Shown: one piece after another, positions 1 to 9,131 of the stretch
How the letters are laid out: the number at the start of each line of letters is the position of its first letter
How positions within the stretch are numbered: the first letter of the stretch is position 1
Assembly: GCF_030269925.1 (NCBI RefSeq)
Contig: NC_085120.1
Span: 11,559,501 to 11,623,500, forward strand
Length of the DNA stretch: 64,000 nt
Reading direction: 5' to 3'
From: Bombyx mori
Taxonomy: Eukaryota > Arthropoda > Insecta > Lepidoptera > Bombycidae
The notes under the pieces: model-generated
Told to the model about the DNA's origin: nothing
What the model saw: only the letters and a program-made list of their open reading frames with translations
The model's database searches: none
Translations under genes and position numbers: made by a program

Positions 1-894
1 GAAGGGAAAAGTTTCGCAGTAAAACCGTGGCTACAAGTTTCCTTAGACATATGTATAAATTGATCGGGTAGTTTATTGCTCTAACAATTCAGAAATAAGT
101 TGAGTTACGCTTGACAACTTCTGTTTCAATTAATGTCTCAATAGAAGATCAATAGAAGAGGAATTGTCGATAAATACGTTACATGTGTCCCACTACAATT
201 GGCAGCGTTTTCCTTAGAAGCGATTTTCCGAAGTAAATATGACAAGTGAAACATGAATTATGAATGAAATAGGTTTGTAGCGATGTATTTTTAACACGTA
301 TAAAGAAAATGGGAGACGAAATATGAACAAATGTTTTAATGATCTGTTAACTGAAAAAGTAAAACTTGTATATATTATATTATGTAGTATAGCCGACGAG
401 GGTATAGTCTAGGCGATGATTTAAGCTGTTCATAGACCTCATGACGTGGATGCCATTACCCACTTTGAGACAAACATTTGAAGTTTCCATTGCGTTGTTT
501 AACGGGAGTGTTGTCATTTGAATCGGAACTCGTGACTGATTCTTGACTGAAATAGGCGTGATAGTGCATTTCACTTGCCTTCGCAATAACACTCAGCACC
601 AGTGAATGGCGGCTTATGATAGGAGTATCCTGACATAATATTTAAAGAATGCCACTGTTGGGTTTACGCTGAATCTCGCAGTAGCCTTTACAATGTTAGA
701 AAAAATTATTGTATTGTTTTTCTTAGACCATATACAAGCCCAATACAATATCCAGTCACCTGACCGACGGAAACCAAATTAAAATCGAGTTGGAAACGTA
801 AAAAACACGTGTGGCACACGGGGACTGCTGCGGTAAAGCTATTGCATAGCATTTTTTATCAACTTATCCAAATAATTAGACAATAGTAGTATAG
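1..894. other. AT-rich sequence, nothing recognised
   Basis: No repeat family, RNA gene or convincing coding stretch is visible. The only ORF is about 70 codons with no recognisable motif. Confidence 0.5.
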
Positions 895-2084
895 ATAGTA
901 GGCGGAGTGGGGGTGTTAGGTTTTATTTTCGTTACGGAATTTCTTGATTGGGTCACCGCGCTCAAAGCCCGCGAGAAAAGCAATGCAAAAGCTGAAAAAA
1001 AAAATTTGAATATTTATCTAGACATTCACTGTTTTAGACAACGATGGCTCGTTTATATACCAATAAAATTACAGTATCAAAATTTTGTTTAGGCATTACG
1101 GATATTATCCTGTTGAAATGCAAAAATAGATGATTAATGTTCACGTTCAATAATAAATATTTTCATGCATGAAATAATTTGAATTAATTACAACAGTAAA
1201 TGATAATTTGTATCGCGAATAACTGAAATAACATCTCACGGGCAACATTCCATCGTTCCTTTGAAAATAAATGATTACAGTTCAACATTAGAAAGAATAC
1301 AATAAAATTAGAAATCGATTTATTCTCAGTAAATAAATGTAAGTAATTATTATTAGATACAACGATAAATCGATTCAGATTCATGAACAATTCAATTGTA
1401 TATAATTCCCTGATAAGTCCCACTTTGATCGCAATAGTTCGACTATCGAGCTGATCGTAGTTCAATATTTACTCCGCCTATCCCTAGAAAGCTCGTATCA
1501 AACGGCCAGCTATTCCAAGTCCCTGCAGAGTTAAGCAAAGACCATTATATTGTACTGGTAATTGAAGAACAGTATGTAAAGTTTAATAAATATAACTGTG
1601 TTAAAAAATTGTTCATTTCTTGACGACATAATAATACCCTCTAAAGTCCGGTATGACGTTTTTTTTATATGGACTTAATATCCATCAAAGTTCGTGCGTA
1701 CTTCCCGGGATATTTATGTTATTTAGAAAGAATACTGCTTGCCTTAGCTTTTCACCTCAGATAAACTATAATAACAATCCATAGAAAGATATTTGCCTTT
1801 AACATGGAAGTTACAGAGAAAAATCGTGTGAGATGCTTCACTGTTCTCCCTCATGCTGCGATATAATATTTTCTGCACGTTCATAATGCCCCAGGGTTTT
1901 GAAAAACACATAAAACTGGTTTAGTAATTGTATTCACTATATTTTTTTATGTTAGCCTTGGTAGGAACGCCTCTCTACTACGTTTCTTGAGCGCTATGCC
2001 ATATCCTTCTTCAAGTAATGTTTAAGAAGAACCCTCAGCATTAAGGAGCGTCTTTTTGATAATTGCCATTTCTAAAAAGCGGCG
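895..2084. other. AT-rich sequence with weak inverted ends
   Basis: A 10-bp motif (taggcggagt) near 900 recurs inverted near 1475, so 895-1490 could be an old TIR element. That is too short to be sure. The rest to 2084 shows nothing recognisable. Confidence 0.25.
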
Positions 2085-2465
2085 CGACACGAGAACCCTC
2101 TTGTCGTGGTCGCCGGTAACTACATATCCGATCATGCGGACCAAATGGTAAACAGTCGACGTCGCCCTAAACACTTCATTTCGGATTCTCCCGATCCACT
2201 AACGGTGTTTTTAGGTACCTCAAGCACCGGTCATTGTTCTCGTCGAACCCGTCACTTGCGCTCGAGAGTTGGGCAAATTAACCCATAGACACAGCCTACT
2301 GAGTTTCTGGCCGGATCTTCTCAGTGGGTCGCGTGTCCAAACGGATGGTAGCGAGGCACTGCTTTTGCTAGGGCTAGTGTTAGCAACGTTCTCAAGTTAG
2401 AGCCCTGTGAGCTCACCTACTCGCTCAGTTACGCTGGCATAGCCAAAAGGCTAAGGCTTAGGTAG
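2085..2465 (-). repeat. L1-like LINE 3' region fragment (Bombyx family)
   Basis: Read on the minus strand this carries the ordered blocks of a dispersed Bombyx repeat: ctacctaagc, gaggctat, gtgagctcac, gctaacac, gatccg-type, and 'actcagtaggctgtgtctatgggtt'. Related copies lie near 17.64, 35.73, 36.0, 43.6, 52.14 and 61.83 kb. The family may be the 3' part of the BMC1/L1Bm LINE; that name is my inference. Confidence 0.6.
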
Positions 2466-2490
2466 GAAATAAAATAATTGAAAATCGTAA

Positions 2491-2735
2491 CTGGTGGTAG
2501 GACTTCTTGTGAGTACGCGCGAGTAGGTACCACTACCTTCCCTATTTTTGCCGTGAAGCAGTAATGCGTTTCGGTTTGAAGGGTGGGGCAGCCGTTGTAA
2601 CTATACTAAGACCTTAGAACTTATATCTCAAGGTGGGTGGCGCATTTACGTGGTAGATGTCTATGGGCTCCAGTAACCACTTAACACCAGGTGGGCTGTG
2701 AGCTCTTTCACCCATCTAAGCAATAAAATAAAAAG
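2491..2735 (+). repeat. Bm1 SINE, head-less 3' body
   Basis: Begins at ctggtggtagg and runs through the Bm1 body (gcagtaatgcgtttcggtt, ggtgggctgtgagctc) to caataaaataaaa. The tRNA-like head is absent. It is moderately diverged. Confidence 0.85.
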
Positions 2736-2813
2736 CGGTCATCGTGTTGGTTATATCCTGGTTCAGCACGTAATGGCCCAAACGGAAACTTGCCCTAAAA
2801 AGTTATGACCGCT

Positions 2814-3130
2814 ATTTGGTAGTCTAGTGCCGGTATAATTCATCACAGCTTTTGCAATCTAAGCAATGTGTATTGTGAGGAACTGGACATTGCGATAGCT
2901 AAGAAATTCCGGCGAGCCTTGATTAATTTCTCCTTCCCGCTGTTCCTATACTACAACGCTCGACCTCAAATAGCACAACAGACGGTCTCTAAGCTACAAG
3001 TGATAGAGTAGGAAGTTTTGCGTCATCCACCGTACTCGCCAGACCTTATGATGACAAAGTTCTATTTTGTCCGAAGCTTGAACAACTTCTTGGCAAGGCA
3101 AAAATTTAATACCCAAGTTAGTTCGTTGAC
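2814..3130 (+). pseudogene. Old mariner transposase relic (irritans/DD34D-like)
   Basis: One reading frame from about 2814 to 3130 gives mariner-type blocks: W*SSAGIIHHSF, then LFLYYNARPQIAQQTVSKL, then HPPYSPDL and FVRSLNNFLARQKF. In the family these correspond to the WWSSAG block, the second catalytic Asp block (normally DNARPH) and the PYSPDL region. Here the catalytic Asp is Tyr, the Trp after W is a stop, another stop lies after QVIE, and the residue expected for the third Asp is lost. No N-terminal domain or TIR was found. It is an inactive, ancient 3' half of a transposase gene. Confidence 0.8.
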
Positions 3131-4120
3131 TCACGTACGCCTGACTTAATATTATACGGCAATTTCGTTGGTCAAGATCTAATATTTGTCCTACTGAAAA
3201 TTATTTGAACTTCTCATTCATTTAGCGTCGTAAAATCATCGAATTACCCCGAAACAGGTTGCGGAAAAAGCCTAAACACAAAAACTCAAACACCGTGATA
3301 CAACGCATGAATAAACTTATATTCTTTTGATCCGAGGTTTTCTGGTAAAAGAATAAAGTATTTATTGGATAAAATATTGTGTAGGATCTTTTTATCATTT
3401 TTTTCTTCCTTAGAAGTGGTATTCGATCATCGGCGCTCATTAGCATCAGCAAGTTTAGGTGCAGTTTGAAGTCGCTGATAGCCGCTCCAGTCTCTCCTGA
3501 AACCTTCCTTGAAGACATACGTATGGTATCATGCAGGAAATTCTGAGGAGAGAAGCTTTGAAGAGCCGGTTGGCAGGGATGAGGAATGATGTGAAATATT
3601 ATATTTTTTATTTGTGTAAATAGGCAACACATGAATTCTTTCAAAATTTACTTTATTCCCACACATAGTTGATATGTGTCCCACACATATGATATGAATA
3701 AAATATCGTATAGAATTAAAGATTGTGTTATTTGGCGTTCAGGTATACCGGTTTGTAGAGCAGGACAGTAAGTAGCTCGACCTCAAGCCTCAAGGCGGGA
3801 AGCAGCATTTGCTGTAATATAAATATATCGGTAGTCGTCTAATCTGTACCTCGGTCGAAGATAACCACAAAGAAACTAGTATTTTCTTCAGATTTCGTGC
3901 ATCGCAGATAAGAACGAAGGTATATTTTAATTTTATTATTATTATTCCTGAGGCTACGAATTATAATTATTTATAATCGACATTTGAATAATATGTTTTA
4001 TAAAAAGAAATAGTGTTATAGACGACCTAACAATAGGTACCTTGAATTCGCACGGATTGTTCAACTTGACATTTCATTTTCACGACAATCTGGATCGTGG
4101 GATTCAATAATATAAATATA
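3131..4120. other. AT-rich sequence, no supported gene
   Basis: A 140-codon minus-strand ORF (3222-3644) has no recognisable domain and biased composition. I do not call it a gene. No repeat family was recognised. Confidence 0.4.
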
Positions 4121-4370
4121 CTAGCTGTACCCGTCCGCTTCGCTGGCCATTTAAAATTAACATTATTATTTCTCATCCCCACAAAGATTCTCATCATTAA
4201 CACCCCCGCAACTGGTGTAGGAAATCCAACACTCATATAAATATTAGCCTATCTATTAAGTACATGTATTTTCTACATGGATACCAAGTTTCAAGTCAAT
4301 CGGATGCATGGTTCAGTAGTTATAACGGAATATCCGTAAAAACCACTGTAGATTTATATATTAGTATAGA
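4121..4370 (-). mobile_element. Non-autonomous Helitron
   Basis: On the minus strand it starts with TCTATACTAATATATAAATC and ends in CTAG after a GC-rich segment (cgaagcggacgggtacag). It is flanked by A on one side and T on the other, as Helitron insertion predicts. The same family, in opposite orientation, lies at 47072-47288. Confidence 0.75.
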
Positions 4371-4923
4371 TGCACTAAAAGTTTCATACTAACTTATCGC
4401 GTCCTATCTCAAATGGTTAGATTTTAATGATTTTAATAAAGACATCTCCCGAAATCCACTCCCATGTGAAACAAAAGTATATTAAAGATTCTGATAACTG
4501 TCTATCTTCTTCAATTTATCGTTGCTGCTAACTTAAATTTGGCCATTCACATTCGTTCTCACGTCTTAAAGTGCATCCGCGGCATGTACCAAACTGTCAC
4601 CAGTAAGCTGGTCTTTTCGTCTACTCAAAAGAAAATGTTAATTTGACTATCTTTTGATTTAGACAACGTTATCTTCTTGGTCCAAGACTTTCAATCAAAA
4701 ATTTCGATACAAAAATTAACGAACCGTATTTAAGATATAAAATGATAGAAGAAACGTTATCCTTGATGTCGAAACATTGGAAAAGGTTCAGAATTTGAGT
4801 ACAAAAGAAATCTAGTAATTTGATTTAGTACTTCCGATTCATTTATTAAGGGAATTCTTTGACTTTTAGTAGGCGGATGATTGTATTATTGAGAAATACA
4901 TAAAACATTTTCTTATCGATCAG
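4371..4923. other. AT-rich sequence, nothing recognised
   Basis: No recognisable coding or repeat structure. Confidence 0.4.
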
Positions 4924-5343
4924 TTTTTTTTATTGCTGAGATGGTTGGAGGACCTCACGGCCCACCTGGTATTAAATGCGGAGCCCATAGACATCTAAAA
5001 CGTAAATACCGCCACCCGCCACGAGACATGAGTTCTAAGGTCTCAGTTTTAACATACAACGGTTGCCGCACTCTTTAAGCTTTCACGGCAGAAATAGGCA
5101 GGGTGGTGGTATTGACCCATGCCGACTCACAAAACATCCTACCACCAGCAATTACACAAATTACAATTTTGCGGATTTGATTTTTTACACGATGTTATTC
5201 CTTAACTGTGGAAGTCAATCGTGAACAATTGTTGAATACGAATTTCATTAGAAACATTTGTACCCACTTGCGGGATTCGAACACCGATGAATCATTTGAT
5301 ACGATGCACCGGGCGTCTTATCTTTTAGGCCACGATGATCTTA
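4924..5343 (-). repeat. Bm1 SINE, near full length
   Basis: The poly-A side is at the left (ttttttattgctgagatgg). The tRNA-like head is at the right, where the B-box-like gattcgaacacc and the A-box side (ttaggccac) are visible. It is clearly diverged from younger copies. Confidence 0.85.
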
Positions 5344-5995
5344 CGATGACCCACATATTTTACCTAATTTCCATAGAAATAGTATATACAACTTATGATT
5401 CTTCTGTTTATTTTCTTTAAAGGTAGTCATGGTGTCATGTTCTGAGTCTACACGGGATTTAACTAAGTAAGTAAGTTCTAAGGAAAAGGGTGTGTTGTTA
5501 TCATTTCAATTTAGGGCAGATTTCTATCTCACGTCTCCGGATGGGCGAAAACATTCACAGTAGATACCGTTTTAACTAATCAGTTGAACCCTTAGACACG
5601 TTGAGGTTATTATGGTCTACCCGAATTTTTCGAATGTACTGTGAGGTGAATTTTCCTAAGAAACATCGTTGTATCTTCCTTAATAAGAACAGATAGTATA
5701 AAATTACTTATTCATATAAAATTACAGCATACCAGCTACAAATGAACTGGCGGAAAGTAATGAAAGACCTTAACAAGATTTAGATAACGACTTTCCCTTC
5801 GACCAAACGGGCCTAGAATTTCAGACTTATCTCCGGGGAGTATGTTCATAGATCAACATTCTACATGAGGTTCTAAATTACATTTTCTGGATAAGAATTT
5901 TGCGATGTAAAGTTTAATTAAAATTTTATTTTGCTTAATACTAGTAATAGTCTATTTGTGTTCAGTGTACTTTTGACTTTATTAAATATATTTTC
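5344..5995. other. AT-rich sequence, nothing recognised
   Basis: No recognisable coding or repeat structure. Confidence 0.4.
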
Positions 5996-6225
5996 GTTTC
6001 GGATGGTATGGACATGTGATGAGACGAAATGAAAATGAAGTTGGTAAGAGAATGTTAACTATGAATATGGATGAAGAGGTAGACCTAAGAAGAAATGGAT
6101 GGATTGCGTGAAAGATAATATGGGTAAGAGGGGAGTGAGCGAAGAAATAGTATATGATAGAAGAATATAGAAGGGGAAAACATGTTGCGCCGACTCCAGG
6201 TGACTGGGAGAAGGGCAGGAGAATG
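5996..6225 (+). pseudogene. LINE reverse-transcriptase C-terminal relic
   Basis: Translation from about 6003 gives GWYGHVMRRNENEVGKRMLT. After a frame change, AGACCTAAG... encodes RPKKKWMDCVKD. This is the conserved tail of an insect endonuclease-reverse transcriptase ORF. Related copies lie at 31418-31645 (+) and 41210-41490 (-). Frameshifts make it non-functional. Confidence 0.7.
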
Positions 6226-6300
6226 ATAAAGGATTACTGGTGGCCCGGAGGCCTTTCCAGTTTCAGCAGGACTGGTAGAGCACTTTTCTCTTCTATATTT
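6226..6300 (+). repeat. Short piece of a 'tggcccggaggcctttccagtttcaccaggac' repeat
   Basis: The block ttactggtggcccggaggcc also occurs near 31930 and, diverged, near 25880. It abuts the LINE relic to its left. Confidence 0.55.
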
Positions 6301-6535
6301 GTTTACTTAGGCATACTAATGACCTTCAAGGCTTTTTCATAAAAGATTTTTTTTATAATCATATCTTATTTATAATCATTTCTTTTTTATTTAGCGTTAT
6401 TTCTCCCTTGTTATTTGTTTAGTGTCTTATCTTAAATCAAATTTTAAGCTACTACTATACTTACCTCATATTTACCTTTTCACCGTATCAGTGGTTTATA
6501 TGCCTGTATGTATGTTTAAAGTGCTTTCAATGCGA

Positions 6536-6628
6536 GGAGGCTGGCAAGCACTGTACGGTGGCGTCCAATTGGAGACACCTATGTCCAGCAGTGGACTGCT
6601 ATTGGCTGATTATGATGATGATGTCTAA
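6536..6628 (+). repeat. RTE-type LINE 3' end
   Basis: Contains the RTE tail 'cctatgtccagcagtggact' followed by gattatgatgatgatg. The same tail is seen near 16.06, 42.95, 44.90 and 63.53 kb. Confidence 0.65.
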
Positions 6629-6768
6629 AGTGACCGCCATTTCTTCTACTAAATTAAAATGCGAAAAAATATAAGTTTAATAGAGGAAATTCAGAAGAAT
6701 TTTTATCTAAATAACCATGTAATCGAAAAAAAAATCTGGCACAAAATAATAATAAATATCGAATATTA

Positions 6769-7121
6769 TTGACGTGACAACGTCTTATAATTCGATGGAG
6801 CCGGCTGCACGCACGAAAAAACATGACTCATCTGAGGCGTTCCATTTAAGGCTTGAAGTGCAAGCGAGAGCGCGCAACGAGCGACAAAGACGTACGATCG
6901 GCCTCCGCGTTCGGCAGCGTTCGACATCTGTCTCTCTCCTACTTGAGTGAGCGATGCATCCGCGTGGACAGCTGCTATACAATAATACATTTTACATGTT
7001 TTCGTAAAGTATGAAGTTCAGTAAAAAGAGAATGTGGTGTCAATTGTTTATAGCAACGATAATTGCGATAATTGAAAAATTAAACCATTCCATCAGTATT
7101 GTCTTATGACGTTGTCACGTT
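6769..7121. mobile_element. Probable DNA-transposon remnant with short TIRs
   Basis: The end at about 6771 reads acgtgacaacgtct and the other end near 7108-7119 reads acgttgtcacgt, its inverted counterpart. The interior is CpG-rich near the left end (gagagcgcgcaacgagcgac). No transposase was seen and no clear target duplication. The superfamily is not assigned. Confidence 0.45.
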
Positions 7122-7604
7122 CAACTATCGTCAGTAAACCGGCTTTACAGACAACCGATTTTTTTTTGTAAAGGACAGATATATAGGCCATAGGGAGATA
7201 GGTAAGTTGTAAATGATATCTGAACCCGAAACTTATGAAGTTCACGTTTGTTCAATTCTCTCGTTCATCAGTATATCGTTTGAAGTTCAAAACAAACTCG
7301 AATTTCGAGCTTAAATACACGATTTACACCCCATCATTATGAAGTTACGGAACAAGTAGTACGAAATTTAACCCGACCATGTACCGTGTTAGAACGAGCG
7401 GGCTTAGTGGTATTGTACAACGACTTCCGCGGGGTTTCATATCTCTTTGTTTCATCTATAAGGTACGAATCTGGCGTGCGAACTAAGCTTACGTTTGTAG
7501 AAGCTTCTTGGCATTAAATATCAAAAGTTGAAGATGTGGAATTTTCTTTAGTAGTGATGATGATCTGACTGAAGCCCGTATAGATTGTTATAGATTAAGC
7601 AATT
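7122..7604. other. No recognised feature
   Basis: Mixed-composition DNA upstream of the RTE relic. Nothing assignable. Confidence 0.35.
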
Positions 7605-7988
7605 AAATGAATTGCTACAATTGCGTTGATGCAAGTCACGCAAAGAGCTATGGAACGGGCTATGTTAGGCGTTTCTCTACGGGATAAAATGCGCAATATC
7701 GAAATCCGCAGAAGAACTGGTTTGACTGACGTAGCCAAAGTGATTGCTCGGAAAAAGTGGAAGTGGACCGACCACATATTATGCCTGCGCACTGACCATC
7801 GGTGGGGCACAAAAGTTCTGGAGTGGAGACCTCGTACTGGACGTCGTAACGTGGGCAGACAGCCAACGAGGTGGACTGGTGACCTGGTCAAAGTAGTTGG
7901 TAGAGATTGGATGAGAAAGGCAAGAGACCGAAGAGAATGGTGTGCATTCGAAGAGACCTACACTCAGCATTGGGTTGACACGGGTTGA
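7605..7988 (+). pseudogene. RTE-clade LINE ORF, C-terminal fragment
   Basis: The open frame 7626-7988 (120 codons) ends naturally at TGA. It contains the C-terminal signature of insect RTE polyproteins: QRAMERAMLGVSLRD, IRRRTG, WKWTDHI, EWRPRTGRR, GRQPTRWTGDLVK and a terminal QHWVDTG. The endonuclease and RT domains are missing, so this is a 5'-truncated copy left by LINE retrotransposition. A short GA-rich stretch follows it. Related C-termini occur at 42621-42990, 44733-44955 and 63483-63570. It is not expected to make a functional protein. Confidence 0.8.
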
Positions 7989-8862
7989 AGAAGAGAGAGA
8001 GAGAATTGTGTTGATACTCATCTGACAGAACGCGTTTCGCCGCTTTCGCCGCTACAGAAATACATGGAATGGTATTTAAATCCCTACCAGCACCAAAGGT
8101 AAGAATTTGGTATACAGATGATACAGAATTAATGACAGCTCAAAGTTCTAATACTTTCAACTGCGAGTATAGTCTTGTTTCGAAGTAATCTGAATATTTT
8201 AAGTAAACAAGTATGAAACGAATATTAACGGTGAAGTATCCCCAATAAAATGGAATCCCAACATTCATTTCAAAATTAGGGTCCGATTTCCAACTAAACC
8301 AAATTTTAAACTCCGGAGACCTCCAGACCGAAAGTCAATTAGAAGGTCGGTGGATTTATTGAGTCAATAAAAGATTAACCTAGTTTAGTGGATATTGGGA
8401 ATGCTGCGTTCTAATTGGATGATGTGCACGTGTAGAATACCACAGAGCTTGGTCTAATGTACGAGAAAAGACGATTTAATATTTTTTTTCTTCCCAAATA
8501 TCATTGCTTCCGCATTTCGTCTAATCTTAGACGGAAAACTGATTGAAGAGCTTGTAGTGATAATTGATTTAAAAAATTTAAAATATATTTTTATTATACT
8601 CGCTATATGACAATGTGATTGTCGCTAACCGCTATGAGACAAAAATTCGAAGTCGAAGAACTACGGGGTAGATGAAAGGTAATAGTAACTTAGTAGGGTT
8701 AGTGTCCTACTAATCTACTACTTCAAACTTCCCTTCTACTACCCTTCACATCACAAAATATAGTTGCTTAGCAGCAGAAGTCGTTTTATCCTGTCTAACT
8801 AGAACCCTAACATTGGCAATTATACAAATTTTAATATATTGTTGGTTTGGATTTTAAATAGT
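7989..8862. other. AT-rich sequence, nothing recognised
   Basis: No coding or repeat signature was recognised up to the gypsy insertion. Confidence 0.4.
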
Positions 8863-8867
8863 ATCTT

Positions 8868-9131
8868 ATAGTGAGGGGTAGATCTCAGGGGTATTTAAAA
8901 CTATGGGTTAGTCACCAATATCGAATTTCGAATTTTAATCTTCCTTTATCACAAACAATTTTCAATTTTAAACAATAATTACATTTAGACGCGGGCGCAC
9001 GCTATTCACACTCAAAACGGAAGCGCCCGGAACATAGATTATACACTGTTGAAAAGATCGACATAGATGCTAACTATGTATAGCGAGCGGGCATACGGCC
9101 GCGAGAGTGACGTACCGGTCGGTTTGCTACA
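8868..9131 (-). repeat. 3' LTR of the gypsy element
   Basis: 264 bp. On the minus strand it starts TGTAGCAAACC and ends CCTCACTAT. Its sequence matches 14390-14653 throughout by eye. Boundaries were set by the last shared base on each side and by the atctt duplication. Confidence 0.93.

Noticed and set aside
895..1490. DNA transposon with taggcggagt ends
   Set aside because: Only 10 matching bases, no target duplication and no interior homology to a transposase.
3222..3644. 140-codon minus-strand ORF as a gene
   Set aside because: No domain, no codon-usage support, AT-rich low-complexity stretches, and no splice or promoter context.
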